DNA of 14,824 nucleotides from assembly GCA_025964635.1 (NCBI GenBank), contig JAOPYP010000347.1, positions 1 through 14,824 of the forward strand, written 5' to 3'. Origin of the DNA: Actinomycetes bacterium (GTDB lineage Bacteria; Actinomycetota; Actinomycetes; Streptosporangiales; Streptosporangiaceae). Of this stretch, positions 1 through 8,834 are shown one piece after another. The notes below the pieces were generated by a model. That model was not told where the DNA came from and did no database searches. It saw only the letters and a list, made by a program, of their open reading frames with translations. Position 1 is the stretch's first letter. Every line of letters begins with the position of its first letter. The position numbers and the translations under genes were made by a program.

Positions 1-366
1 AGCCAGGTACTCAACCAGCTTTCCAGCGCGTTCGAGTTCCGCGGTGACACGGTTATCGCGACCGGCGGCATGAGCCGCAGCGCCACGTGGAGCCAGGCGC
101 TGGCTGACGTGACCGGCCGCACCGTCCTCGTGCGTGAACCGGGTCAAGTGTCCGGACTAGCGGGCGCGGCGCTCGTCGCCGGCGTCAGCGTTGAGTCGGC
201 GCTCCACGACCTGGAACCCGCCCGGTACACCCCTGACGCAACCAGATATGCCGACCTGCAGCGCAGCGCCGAGGGCTACTGCCGCCTGTACGCCGCAGGC
301 CAGGCGCAATCCCGGGAGAACCAGCTGTCACGAAATGAGGTGGACGTCCATGCGAGCCCTCACTAG
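1..366 (+). CDS. FGGY-family carbohydrate kinase, C-terminal part (5' end outside window)
   Basis: The reading frame is open from base 1, so only the last 121 residues are present. They carry the end of the FGGY kinase C-terminal domain: an ATGGMSRSATW stretch (the glycine-rich adenosine-binding turn followed by the W.Q.LAD motif), then LADVTGRTV and a GLAGAALVAGV helix, as in xylulokinase, gluconokinase and LsrK-like enzymes. Family members phosphorylate a sugar, polyol or sugar acid with ATP in the cytoplasm. Which substrate cannot be told, because the sugar-binding N-terminal domain is missing. The stop lies 17 bp inside the next gene (start 350), so the two are probably co-transcribed and translationally coupled, which suggests that the dehydrogenase acts in the same pathway. 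The last 20 residues, after the LYAAGQAQ region, are a hydrophilic tail that I do not recognise. Confidence 0.85.
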   Translation, partial: SQVLNQLSSAFEFRGDTVIATGGMSRSATWSQALADVTGRTVLVREPGQVSGLAGAALVAGVSVESALHDLEPARYTPDATRYADLQRSAEGYCRLYAAGQAQSRENQLSRNEVDVHASPH

Positions 367-1456
367 TTGCGCGCTGAACGCAACACTGGTGCAGGCGCTC
401 GAGACCCAGTGGCACTGGCAGGTAGACACCGTCGACAGCATCAGTACAGCGACGGCGAAACTCTCCGCGGACGACCGGGCAGCCGTGCGCGCCATCCTGG
501 TTGAGACCGAGCCGGTGGCTGCTGAATTGATGGACGCTCTTCCGAACCTGGAAGTAATCGCCGTCATGCGTTCCGAGCCCGTCAACGTGGACATCGCCGC
601 CGCGACCCAGCGCGCTCTCCCCGTCATCCATACGCCAGGCCGCAACGCTGAGTCAGTAGCCGACTTCACTCTCGGGCTGGCACTGGCGATGTTGCGGAGC
701 ATCGCTATCACTCATCACAGCATCATGAGCGGCGACATCACACGGGCCAATTCGAAGGCGTATCAAATAGGACGCATTTCCGATGTTATCTGGCGACCCG
801 ACGATCCGGACGAGCCAATCCCCTATCTCGCGTACAAGGGACGCGAGCTATCCAGTCTGATCATCGGCGTTATCGGCTATGGCGCTGTGGGCCGAGCCGT
901 GGCCCGACGATTCCTCCCGCTCGTCCGTGAAGTGATAGTCGTCGACCCCGCCGTGCCCAAGAGCTCCATCACCAGTGCCGGATTCACCGCCGCAGACCTC
1001 ACGTCGATGCTGACCCAGGCGGATGTCGTGACCATGCACGCGCGCAGCGCCTCGGTGATCATCGGCGAGGCCGAAATCTCGCTCATGCGTCCCGGGTCCT
1101 ACCTGATCAACACCGCCCGGGCGACAGTGCTCGACTACGAGGCACTCGTCCGTGCGCTGCACGGCAGGCATCTTCGCGGCGCAGCCCTCGACGTGTACCC
1201 CGAGGAACCACTCCCGCGGACAAGCCCTCTGCTCTCTGCTCCTGGTCTCACCCTCACCCCGCACCTGGCCGGCGCAACCGAGGAGGTCAGCGGACGCATG
1301 TACGACATCGCGCTTCAGGCCCTGAACGATCTCTACCACAGAACTGACTGGACAGGCGTCCCCGTCCGGAACCGGCAGGTCCAGCGAGCCTGGACTCACG
1401 CTCGCGCATCCGGCCAGGCCTCACAGGTCCCGAATCAGCAAGCAGGTGGGCAATGA
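350..1456 (+). CDS. D-isomer-specific 2-hydroxyacid dehydrogenase, phosphoglycerate-dehydrogenase-like (368 aa)
   Basis: NAD(P)-dependent oxidoreductase that interconverts a 2-hydroxy acid and a 2-oxo acid. The Rossmann GYGAVG motif lies at about residues 176-181. The catalytic triad of the family is visible as Arg257 (in NTARATV), Glu286 (in YPEEP) and His305 (in LTPHLAG). The start at 350 is preferred over in-frame codons further upstream (from 191) because GAGGTGG at 337-343 gives a well-spaced ribosome site, and the upstream codons lie in the kinase reading region. About 40 residues separate the N-terminal catalytic segment from the Rossmann fold (about 128-168, with an acidic DDPDEP stretch). 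This is longer than in ordinary family members, so it is probably a divergent subfamily. The stop overlaps the GH4 start (ATGA). Placement beside a sugar kinase suggests oxidation of a phosphorylated or free sugar acid. The substrate is unknown. Confidence 0.88.
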   Translation: MRALTSCALNATLVQALETQWHWQVDTVDSISTATAKLSADDRAAVRAILVETEPVAAELMDALPNLEVIAVMRSEPVNVDIAAATQRALPVIHTPGRNAESVADFTLGLALAMLRSIAITHHSIMSGDITRANSKAYQIGRISDVIWRPDDPDEPIPYLAYKGRELSSLIIGVIGYGAVGRAVARRFLPLVREVIVVDPAVPKSSITSAGFTAADLTSMLTQADVVTMHARSASVIIGEAEISLMRPGSYLINTARATVLDYEALVRALHGRHLRGAALDVYPEEPLPRTSPLLSAPGLTLTPHLAGATEEVSGRMYDIALQALNDLYHRTDWTGVPVRNRQVQRAWTHARASGQASQVPNQQAGGQ

Positions 1457-2802
1457 CCGTCAAGATAGCCGTTATCGGTGGCGGCAGCTCCATGTTCGTT
1501 CCCGGCCTAGTCCGGAGGCTAGTGGAACTGGCGTGTTTCGACGGTGCCGAGCTCCGGCTGATGGACATAGACGGGGCGCGCCTGTCCACCATGCACGTAC
1601 TCTCCAGCCATCTGGCCGGAAGCAGCGGCCGGCAGCTCAACGTGGTGACCACCACCAATCAGCGGGAAGCCCTCGCGGGCGCGGACTTCGTCATCGTCGC
1701 GATTAGCGTCGGGGGAATGGCAGCCTGGGCGTCCGACATAGAAGTCCCAGCCCGGCACGGCATCTTCATGCATATTGCCGATAGCGTGGGGCCCGGCGGG
1801 ATCATGCGGTCACTGCGCAACACGCCGGTCGTCGCCTCGGTCGCCCGTGATGTCGCCGAGTTGGCGCCAGATGCAATCATCCTGAATTACACCAATCCGG
1901 CGAGTGCGAACGCCATGGCGATGGCACAGGTTGACACAGTGCGCTCGCTGTCGCTGTGCTCATGCTCCCCCCTTCCGTTCAACCTGGACTGGCTGGCCGA
2001 TCAAGTCGGTGTCAGCAAGGACTTGATCTCCCTGCCACTCGAAGTCGGCGGAATCAACCACTGCACGGGCATCTTCTCTCTTCGCCTGACCGACGGCCGC
2101 GATGCCATGCCGCTCGTCCGAGAACGGACGGACGATGAGATCACACGGTGGGCGATCGACACGTTCGGCGTGATCCCGTACTGCTGGGCCCACTGGATCG
2201 AGTTCTTTCCCCAGCTGCAACGACTCGAAGAACCTTATGTGGACAGGGCACAGGGTCTCACGATGCGGTATGGCCGCCGCATCTATGACATGGATGCCCA
2301 ACTCCAGCGGATCAGGACCTGGGACGAATTGGCCAGCGCCTGGTCATCCGCCAGCGGCACGCGCAACCTCTCCGACCTGCCGCACGGCCCCGAGGACGAG
2401 GGGATCGTCGTCGCGGAGGTCATGCAATCGGTCGTTGACGACCGCAAGGAACTCTTCGTAGTTAACGTGATGAACCGTGCGGGCCTGATAAGTAATCTCC
2501 CTGCTACCGCGGCCGTGGAAGTACCGGCCATCCTTGACGGCGAGGGAATACACCCGCTGGGCATTCCGGATCTCCCACCCGGGCTGGCCGCAGCGCTCAG
2601 CCTGCACGCGCAGGTCCAGTCGATGACGATGCAGTGTGCCCTCACCGGTGACCGCGGGCTGCTGCGACAAGTCATCCTCACGGATCCCCTGGTCGCCGCG
2701 ACCCTGGAGCCGCACGAGGCTGACGCCCTCACGGAAGAACTCCTCGAGGTCAACGCCCGCTACCTGCCGCAGTTCGCATCGCAGATCGGCGGTGCCTCAT
2801 GA
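1453..2802 (+). CDS. Glycoside hydrolase family 4 (NAD- and metal-dependent glycosidase, 449 aa)
   Basis: Cytoplasmic glycosidase of the LplD/AglA/MelA type. Known members use NAD+ and a divalent metal to oxidise C3 of the sugar, eliminate the aglycone across C1-C2, and then reverse the oxidation. The N-terminal dinucleotide motif IGGGSSMFVPG lies at about 8-18, an aspartate followed by SVGPGG at 110-116, and the family signature NYTNPA at 145-150. The expected metal ligands are a cysteine in LCSCS (Cys169 or Cys171) and His203 in GGINHC. The usual CHS/CHG motif is replaced by CSCS. The length is normal for the family (about 430-480 aa). The gene starts in an ATGA overlap with the dehydrogenase and ends in an ATGA overlap with the first permease, so it belongs to the transporter operon and probably acts on the imported sugar. 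Family assignment is firm. Alpha/beta specificity and sugar identity cannot be read from the sequence. Confidence 0.92.
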   Translation: MTVKIAVIGGGSSMFVPGLVRRLVELACFDGAELRLMDIDGARLSTMHVLSSHLAGSSGRQLNVVTTTNQREALAGADFVIVAISVGGMAAWASDIEVPARHGIFMHIADSVGPGGIMRSLRNTPVVASVARDVAELAPDAIILNYTNPASANAMAMAQVDTVRSLSLCSCSPLPFNLDWLADQVGVSKDLISLPLEVGGINHCTGIFSLRLTDGRDAMPLVRERTDDEITRWAIDTFGVIPYCWAHWIEFFPQLQRLEEPYVDRAQGLTMRYGRRIYDMDAQLQRIRTWDELASAWSSASGTRNLSDLPHGPEDEGIVVAEVMQSVVDDRKELFVVNVMNRAGLISNLPATAAVEVPAILDGEGIHPLGIPDLPPGLAAALSLHAQVQSMTMQCALTGDRGLLRQVILTDPLVAATLEPHEADALTEELLEVNARYLPQFASQIGGAS

Positions 2803-3734
2803 CCACACTCGCCAAGCCTCCCACTAGTGACGACACTGCCATCGCCGAGCCGCGGCTGCGGTCAGCGATCCGTCATGTCGTTACCACCGCCTGGCTGTTC
2901 CCCAGTGCCGCGCTCCTGATCGGCCTGTTCATCATCCCAACGTGCTATGCCGTCTACCTTGGCTTTACCAATCTGGAACTGCTCGGCCAGTACGCGCAGA
3001 ACTACAACTTCACCGGGCTCGCCAACCTGCAGCGGATGATCCACGATCCGACGTTCTGGCTCAGCGTCAAGCTGACGCTCATCTTCGTGATCGGCTCAGG
3101 AGTAATCGCGCAGACAGTGCTAGGCCTCGCGCTCGCGCTGCTCGGCCAAAGGGTAAACGTCATCGCCCGCTCCAGCGTGGGAGCGATCGTCATCCTGGCC
3201 TGGGTCCTGCCGGAGATCACGGTCGCCTTCGTCTGGTACTCCTTCAGCCAGGCCGGAGGCACGCTCAGCCACCTCTTCGGCGTACCCAACAGTGACCTGC
3301 TGTCCACCGTCCCCATGCTGGTGGTCTGCATGGCCAACGCCTGGCGTGGCACCGCCTTCTCGATGCTGCTACTCAGTGCGGGTCTGCGCAATGTTCCCCG
3401 CGAGGTCGACGAGGCCGCCCAGCTCGAGGGGGCCGGCTACTGGCGGCGGTTGTTCACCGTGACGCTCCCGATCATACGGCCAACCCTGATGATCAACCTG
3501 CTTCTGATCACGCTGGCCACCATCTCCGACTTCACCCTGATCTTCGCCATGACGCAGGGTGGTCCCGGCAATCAGACGGCCATCCTGCCCGTCTACATGT
3601 ACATCGAGGCCTTCCAGTTCAACCAGCTCGGCTACGGCACGACGATCGCTCTGACCCTCGTCCTCATCGGAGCCATCCTGTCCATCGCCTACATCCGCCA
3701 GCTGCGGCCCGAACTGCAGGACTCCACGTCATGA
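2799..3734 (+). CDS. Carbohydrate ABC transporter permease, MalF/UgpA type (311 aa)
   Basis: Integral membrane subunit of a sugar importer of the carbohydrate-uptake-1 class. After a hydrophilic N-terminus (1-25) there are about six hydrophobic segments (about 31-55, 93-117, 126-148, 170-195, 229-252, 280-299). The cytoplasmic EAA loop, which docks onto the ATPase, reads EVDEAAQLEGAG from about 202 and continues to LPIIRP. The length of about 300 residues fits the short, UgpA-like form, without the extra periplasmic domain of enterobacterial MalF. The start codon overlaps the GH4 stop (ATGA). It pairs with the second permease immediately downstream. Confidence 0.95.
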   Translation: MTTLAKPPTSDDTAIAEPRLRSAIRHVVTTAWLFPSAALLIGLFIIPTCYAVYLGFTNLELLGQYAQNYNFTGLANLQRMIHDPTFWLSVKLTLIFVIGSGVIAQTVLGLALALLGQRVNVIARSSVGAIVILAWVLPEITVAFVWYSFSQAGGTLSHLFGVPNSDLLSTVPMLVVCMANAWRGTAFSMLLLSAGLRNVPREVDEAAQLEGAGYWRRLFTVTLPIIRPTLMINLLLITLATISDFTLIFAMTQGGPGNQTAILPVYMYIEAFQFNQLGYGTTIALTLVLIGAILSIAYIRQLRPELQDSTS

Positions 3735-3754
3735 CCCGCCAGGCTCGCTCCCTG

Positions 3755-3761
3755 AAAGGAG
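3755..3761 (+). promoter_or_regulatory. Ribosome binding site AAAGGAG fixing the start of the second permease
   Basis: AAAGGAG sits 5 nt before the ATG at 3767. An alternative ATG at 3731 overlaps the previous stop in an ATGA arrangement and would add 12 residues (MTRQARSLKGAD). The strong Shine-Dalgarno match makes 3767 the likelier start, although coupled initiation at 3731 cannot be excluded. Confidence 0.6.
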
Positions 3762-3766
3762 CAGAC

Positions 3767-4645
3767 ATGTCCGCTGATCAGCTCGTCACGACCGAGCGTG
3801 AGGTTACCGCGCCCGCCGTCGTCCGCAAGCGGCGGTCCCTGGCCCGCCCGGTCCTCAACGTCTTCATGATCGTCATAGGCCTCGTGTTCCTGCTGCCGCT
3901 CCTCTGGCTAATCCTCGCCTCGTTCAATCCCACAGCCGACGGCACGCTGGCCATGCCGCACCCGTTCTCGCTGCTGAACTATCACCTCGTCATCCGCGCG
4001 GGAGCGGGTGCCGCGATCAGGAACAGCCTCTACCTGGCGGGTGTCTCCACGGTCATCGCGACGGCCGTGTCCACCATGGCCGGATTCATGCTTGCCCGAC
4101 GGAAGATCCGCTTCAAGGGGCTCGTCCTCGTCCTGATCCTCTTCCTCACCGGGCTTCCTATCACCCTGCTGCTGATTCCCACTTACCAGATCTTCGTCCA
4201 CCTGAACTGGCTGAATTCGAAGTTCTATACCTCCCTAGTCCTAGCCTCCATGTCAGTGCCGTTCTCCATCTGGCTCCTGAAGAACTTCATCGGCCAGGTC
4301 CCCGGTGAGTTCGAAGAGGCCGCGGCGATCGAGGGTGCCAGTGAGATCAGCATTCTCTTCCGCATCGTAATACCCCTGATCATTCCCGGCATCCTCGTCG
4401 CAGCGATCTTGACCTTCATTAACTCATGGGGGTCTTTCCTGATCCCCCTTGTCCTTGACGCCAATCCGTCGGACACCCCGGGCGCCGTCGGAATTTACCA
4501 GTTCATGAGCGCTAACGGCCAGGTTCAGTTCGGCCAGCTGGCCGCGTATTCGGTCCTGTTCTCCGTGCCCGTAATCATCCTCTATCTGATTAGCTCCCGT
4601 TGGCTGAGCGGCGGCTTCTCCTTTGCCGGCGGCGTGAAGGGCTGA
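3767..4645 (+). CDS. Carbohydrate ABC transporter permease, MalG/UgpE type (292 aa)
   Basis: Second membrane subunit of the importer. It has a basic cytoplasmic N-terminus (VVRKRRS, about 19-24), a first hydrophobic segment at about 30-50, and about five more. The EAA loop is clear as FEEAAAIEGAS from about 182, followed by IPLIIPG. The sequence ends shortly after the last membrane segment with GGFSFAGGVKG, the typical GAVKG-like end of MalG-type permeases. The start at 3767 was chosen for its AAAGGAG site; a start at 3731 is possible. The gene lies 32 bp after the first permease and 46 bp before the ATPase. It would form a heterodimeric channel with the first permease. Confidence 0.94.
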   Translation: MSADQLVTTEREVTAPAVVRKRRSLARPVLNVFMIVIGLVFLLPLLWLILASFNPTADGTLAMPHPFSLLNYHLVIRAGAGAAIRNSLYLAGVSTVIATAVSTMAGFMLARRKIRFKGLVLVLILFLTGLPITLLLIPTYQIFVHLNWLNSKFYTSLVLASMSVPFSIWLLKNFIGQVPGEFEEAAAIEGASEISILFRIVIPLIIPGILVAAILTFINSWGSFLIPLVLDANPSDTPGAVGIYQFMSANGQVQFGQLAAYSVLFSVPVIILYLISSRWLSGGFSFAGGVKG

Positions 4646-4691
4646 CCCCGAGGCCGAAGCAACTGACCACGACAGGAGCAGGGGAAAATCC

Positions 4692-5792
<1,101 letters not shown>

Positions 5793-5850
5793 CAGAGGCC
5801 AGCCAGCAAGACTCCCGGCGCAGGTGGGGCCTGACGCCAATCGCAGCAAA

Positions 5851-5865
5851 TGCGTCGCAGACGCA
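5851..5865 (+). promoter_or_regulatory. Small hairpin directly upstream of the binding-protein gene
   Basis: TGCGTC-GCA-GACGCA is a perfect 6-bp inverted repeat with a 3-nt loop. It ends only a few bases before the GAAGGGAAG ribosome site of the binding-protein gene at 5882. A further GACGC at about 5832 could compete for the same GCGTC arm. In the RNA it could protect the 5' end of a processed binding-protein message or modulate its translation; as DNA it could be an operator. The role is inferred. What is seen is the symmetry and the position. Confidence 0.3.
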
Positions 5866-5881
5866 ATAGAAGGGAAGCCGC

Positions 5882-7279
5882 ATGAAACATTTTAAGCGAT
5901 TCGCAGTGCCTGCGGTCGGGGCAGCACTTCTGGTCACCACAGCCGCCTGTTCAGGCTCGCCCGCAGGTTCGGGATCAGGTTCATCCGGCAGCGGCACCGT
6001 CACGGTGCTCTACTCCAATAACTACGTCTTCAACTCCGACGCGCTGGCCACTCAGTGGTGGAAGGGCATCGCAAAGCAATGGAAAGCAAAGTATCCCCAC
6101 ACCAAGCTCGTGCTCCAAGGCACCGGCGGCACCGACATCGACCTGATGAACAAGGCGGCCATCCTCTTCCGCTCGCCCTCGACGACGCCTGACGTCATAC
6201 AGCTGCCTACCACGTACGTGGCCCAGTTCGCAGGGTCGAGCTATCTCGAGCCACTCAACAGCTTCGTCCATTCATCCAAGGCAGCGAGCTTCTGGCCGAC
6301 AATGCCCGCCGGCGTCCAGAACATGAGCACGATCGACGGCAACGTGTACTCAGTCAACGCCGGGAACAACAACACCGGGCTGCTCTATAACAAGGCGATG
6401 CTGACCAGGGCAGGCGTCAAAATGCCATGGAAACCAACCAACTGGCAGCAGATCCTTCAGGTGGCGGCCAAGGTTAAGGCCGCAGATCCAGGCGTCTGGC
6501 CGCTGTGGGTCGCCGCCGGCGTGGCTGCTGGGCCGACGAATGTGCTCCAGGGCAGCGGCAACCTGATCTTCGGTTCCTCGAACACCACAATGTTCGACAC
6601 CAAGACCAAGAAGTGGGTCGTCGATTCCTCCGGAATCCGGGCAACGCTCGAGTTCTACCAGAAGATGTTCAAGCAAGGCCTGGGCGCTCCCACGTCCCAG
6701 TTGTTCCGCGCCGATGCGGTGGGCCAGCCTCCGCTGCTGTTGAAGCAGGGCAAGCTGGCGATCGCCATCGGCTCGAACTGGTACCCATCGGTCTGGGCGT
6801 CTCCGAAGTCTGCCGCACCATGGGCGGCCGCGAAGACCGCGGTCGGCTCGGCGCCCTTCCCAACCCAGAATGGCCAGACCCCAGGCGCGGCATCCACGCT
6901 CGGCGGGTGGGCGTACGCGGTCTCCAAGGCGTCGAAGAACGTCCAGGGTGCCGAGGACTTCATCGCGCTCGCGTCCTCGCCTGCGAATCAGCTGACTACT
7001 GCTGTCTGGTCAGGCTTCGTGCCTCCGTCCACTCCCGTGGGCGAGAAGCCCCTGTTCATCAATTTCGCGCCGCCGTTCCAGGCCGACTTCAACACCTACG
7101 CTAAGTACGGTGTGGCCCTGCCCAACAACGTTAACTTCCCGGTCTACGCACGGGCGCTCAACACCGTGACGGGCGACTTCGCGCAGAACCCGAACGCGAG
7201 CATGAGCGCGGAACTGGCCAGGTTGTCCAGTCTGGTGAGTCAGCAACTCGGGTCAGGCAGCGTGGAGACACTACCGTAA
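5882..7279 (+). CDS. Extracellular sugar-binding lipoprotein of the ABC importer (465 aa)
   Basis: Solute-binding protein of the family 1 extracellular type (MalE/UgpB-like). A lipoprotein signal peptide is evident: basic MKHFKR, a hydrophobic core at about 7-19, and a lipobox ending TAAC with Cys23 as the lipid anchor. A Gly/Ser-rich linker follows (about 24-38), then the mature domain starting with TVTVLYSNN. Typical features include a WWKGIAKQWKAKYP helix, an internal GGWAYAVSKASKN segment and a C-terminal helix region. The length is normal for the family. It presents the substrate to the two permeases encoded upstream. The gene lies after the ATPase rather than in front of the permeases, which is less common. 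The ligand cannot be predicted. A 16-bp hairpin follows 13 bases after the stop. Confidence 0.93.
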   Translation: MKHFKRFAVPAVGAALLVTTAACSGSPAGSGSGSSGSGTVTVLYSNNYVFNSDALATQWWKGIAKQWKAKYPHTKLVLQGTGGTDIDLMNKAAILFRSPSTTPDVIQLPTTYVAQFAGSSYLEPLNSFVHSSKAASFWPTMPAGVQNMSTIDGNVYSVNAGNNNTGLLYNKAMLTRAGVKMPWKPTNWQQILQVAAKVKAADPGVWPLWVAAGVAAGPTNVLQGSGNLIFGSSNTTMFDTKTKKWVVDSSGIRATLEFYQKMFKQGLGAPTSQLFRADAVGQPPLLLKQGKLAIAIGSNWYPSVWASPKSAAPWAAAKTAVGSAPFPTQNGQTPGAASTLGGWAYAVSKASKNVQGAEDFIALASSPANQLTTAVWSGFVPPSTPVGEKPLFINFAPPFQADFNTYAKYGVALPNNVNFPVYARALNTVTGDFAQNPNASMSAELARLSSLVSQQLGSGSVETLP

Positions 7280-7292
7280 GTAACGAGCCATT

Positions 7293-7333
7293 CCTGGGTG
7301 CCTGTGACTTTCCCGACGTCGCAGGCACCCAGG
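7293..7333 (+). terminator. Strong 16-bp hairpin between binding-protein and regulator genes (terminator/attenuator candidate)
   Basis: The left arm CCTGGGTGCCTGTGAC (7293-7308) and right arm GTCGCAGGCACCCAGG (7318-7333) pair over 16 bp with one T-G wobble, around a 9-nt loop. It begins 13 bases after the binding-protein stop. No T-tract follows, so it fits a partial, U-less actinobacterial terminator or an RNA 3'-end stabiliser that gives high binding-protein and low regulator expression. Because it sits just before the SorC-family gene, it could instead be a DNA operator. The structure is certain; the function is not. Confidence 0.55.
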
Positions 7334-7344
7334 GTGGGCACCCT
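7331..7344 (+). promoter_or_regulatory. Interrupted palindrome AGGGTG-GG-CACCCT upstream of the regulator gene
   Basis: This 14-bp element is symmetric apart from its central GG and overlaps the last three bases of the large hairpin. It lies 21 bp before the SorC-family ATG. CCCTT at 7341-7345 can also pair with AAGGG at 7352-7356, which would bury the ribosome site GGGAAGGGA. Either an autoregulatory operator or an RNA element controlling translation of the regulator is possible. The symmetry is visible; the role is a guess. Confidence 0.3.
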
Positions 7345-7365
7345 TACAGGGAAGGGACAGAAGTG

Positions 7366-8325
7366 ATGAGCGAGGACGACCTGATGGCCAGGGCGGCCCG
7401 ACTTCATTACGAGTTCGACCTGACCCACCAAGAAGTTGCCACCACGCTCGGCCTCTCCCGGGTCAAGGTCACGAGATTGCTCAAGAAGGCCCGCCAGACC
7501 GGACTTGTCCAGATCACGGTCCTGACCGAACTGAGCCTCTTCATGACGATGGAGGAGCAGTTGTGCTCCCGGTTCGGCCTCGTGCGCGCGATCGTGGTTC
7601 CGGACTCGGTCAGCCACGAACGGGGACCGCTGAGCGCCGTGGCCCGCGGCGGAGCCACATTCCTCAACCAGATCGCCAATGACAACGTTGTGGTAGCCGT
7701 CGGCCTCAGCCGCGCCGTCGCTGAAATCCCGCGCTGGCTCGGCGTCGTCAGCCCGGCCCGCATCCACTTTGTCTCCCTTGTCGGCGCCTCGCGTGCGGAC
7801 GGCGGTACCCGTAGCCCGTATCTCGCCACAGACGCCCTCGCCGCCGCCTACTCCGGCACCGCCGAACATCTCCACGCGCCGGTCATTGTCCGCAGCCGCT
7901 CAATGGCGGAGGAACTCATCCTCGAGCCATCCGTCGCGGAACCGCTCGCCCGGGCGGCTGGCGCCGACGCGGCCTTCGTCGGGATCGGCGGCATCGAGGA
8001 TCGGGCCGACCTCGGATGGGCTGCGGACGTTCCCGGCTCCGAATGGGCGGAACTCGTCGCCGCCGACATGGTCGGAGACATCGCCGGCCGCTTCTTCGAC
8101 CGGGAGGGAAAGCTGATCGACCACGAGATCAACCACAGGGTGATCGGCCTGACCCTGGATCAATTCGCCGCCATCCCCACACGGGTGGTCGTGGCAGCCG
8201 GGCCGACGAAGGTCGAACCCTTGCTGGCGGCTATGCAGCGCGGCCTGCCCAATGTTGTGATCACCGATGCGAGCACCGCCAAGGCTCTCTTGCAGGCATC
8301 GCCAACAGCAGTGAAGGAACAGTGA
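7366..8325 (+). CDS. SorC/DeoR-like sugar-binding transcriptional regulator (319 aa)
   Basis: Family regulators bind operator DNA with an N-terminal helix-turn-helix and sense a phosphorylated sugar or related metabolite with a large C-terminal domain. Here the HTH spans about residues 19-45 (LTHQEVATTLGLSRVKVTRLL), which is the characteristic SorC pattern. The effector domain (about 55-315) shows the typical SGTAEHLHAPVIV and DAAFVGIGGI stretches. The start is taken as the ATG at 7366, 8 bp after AGGGAAGGGA; the GTG immediately before it (7363) would add one residue. The stop overlaps the next start as TGATG. Its position inside the cluster makes it the likely local regulator of the transport and catabolic genes, with the kinase product a plausible effector (inference). 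The nearby hairpins and palindromes are candidate sites. Confidence 0.9.
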   Translation: MSEDDLMARAARLHYEFDLTHQEVATTLGLSRVKVTRLLKKARQTGLVQITVLTELSLFMTMEEQLCSRFGLVRAIVVPDSVSHERGPLSAVARGGATFLNQIANDNVVVAVGLSRAVAEIPRWLGVVSPARIHFVSLVGASRADGGTRSPYLATDALAAAYSGTAEHLHAPVIVRSRSMAEELILEPSVAEPLARAAGADAAFVGIGGIEDRADLGWAADVPGSEWAELVAADMVGDIAGRFFDREGKLIDHEINHRVIGLTLDQFAAIPTRVVVAAGPTKVEPLLAAMQRGLPNVVITDASTAKALLQASPTAVKEQ

Positions 8326-8831
8326 TGACATCAGCCATTCATGCCCTGAGGGCCGAATCCCTGACGCCGGAGCGATGGGCGCCCTTCGGTTGGCTGCCCG
8401 TGCGAGACACCGATCCCCGTGACGGCCAGTCCCGCCTGGAGTTTTCCTGGAACGACGTGCACCTGAACGTTATCGCGCACTTCGCGGACGAGACTCCTCG
8501 TGCGGACGGAGGGCTGGTCTGCCAGATGCTCTTCCGCCACCTCACCCACACCCAGGCGATCATGGTCCTGGACAATGACGCCGTCATGGTCGTCGCCGCG
8601 CCGGGCACCTGCCTCGCGTCGCCCGACGACCTGAGTGCGCTGCACGCATTCCACCTCAAGGCGAAGGACGCGTTCGTCCTGCACCGGGGCACCTGGCACT
8701 GGGGACCCTTTCCCGTGACGGCGGACGAGGTCACCCTCTACAACGTCCAGGGCCTGCGGTACGCGGAAGACAACGAATCCTGCGACCTGGCAACCATCCC
8801 GAGAACCATCGAGGTATTCCCGCAGGCCTAA
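8325..8831 (+). CDS. Ureidoglycolate lyase (AllA)-family protein (168 aa)
   Basis: A small cytoplasmic protein with the AllA/ureidoglycolate hydrolase fold. The supporting segments are an N-terminal ESLTPERWAPFGWL (the family's opening LT.E.FAPFG pattern), the central RHLTHTQAIMVL (about 71-82), and FVLHRGTWHWGPFPV (about 117-131), which matches the family's conserved G.WH region. The length of about 165 aa is normal. Characterised members cleave ureidoglycolate to glyoxylate and urea, but no allantoinase, allantoate amidohydrolase or uricase gene is present here. In this sugar cluster it more likely acts on a related hydroxyacid or an unstable sugar-derived product (inference). The start was chosen at the ATG of TGATG with GAAGGA at about 8313-8318. 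It is probably translationally coupled to the regulator. Confidence 0.75.
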   Translation: MTSAIHALRAESLTPERWAPFGWLPVRDTDPRDGQSRLEFSWNDVHLNVIAHFADETPRADGGLVCQMLFRHLTHTQAIMVLDNDAVMVVAAPGTCLASPDDLSALHAFHLKAKDAFVLHRGTWHWGPFPVTADEVTLYNVQGLRYAEDNESCDLATIPRTIEVFPQA

Positions 8832-8834
8832 GAG

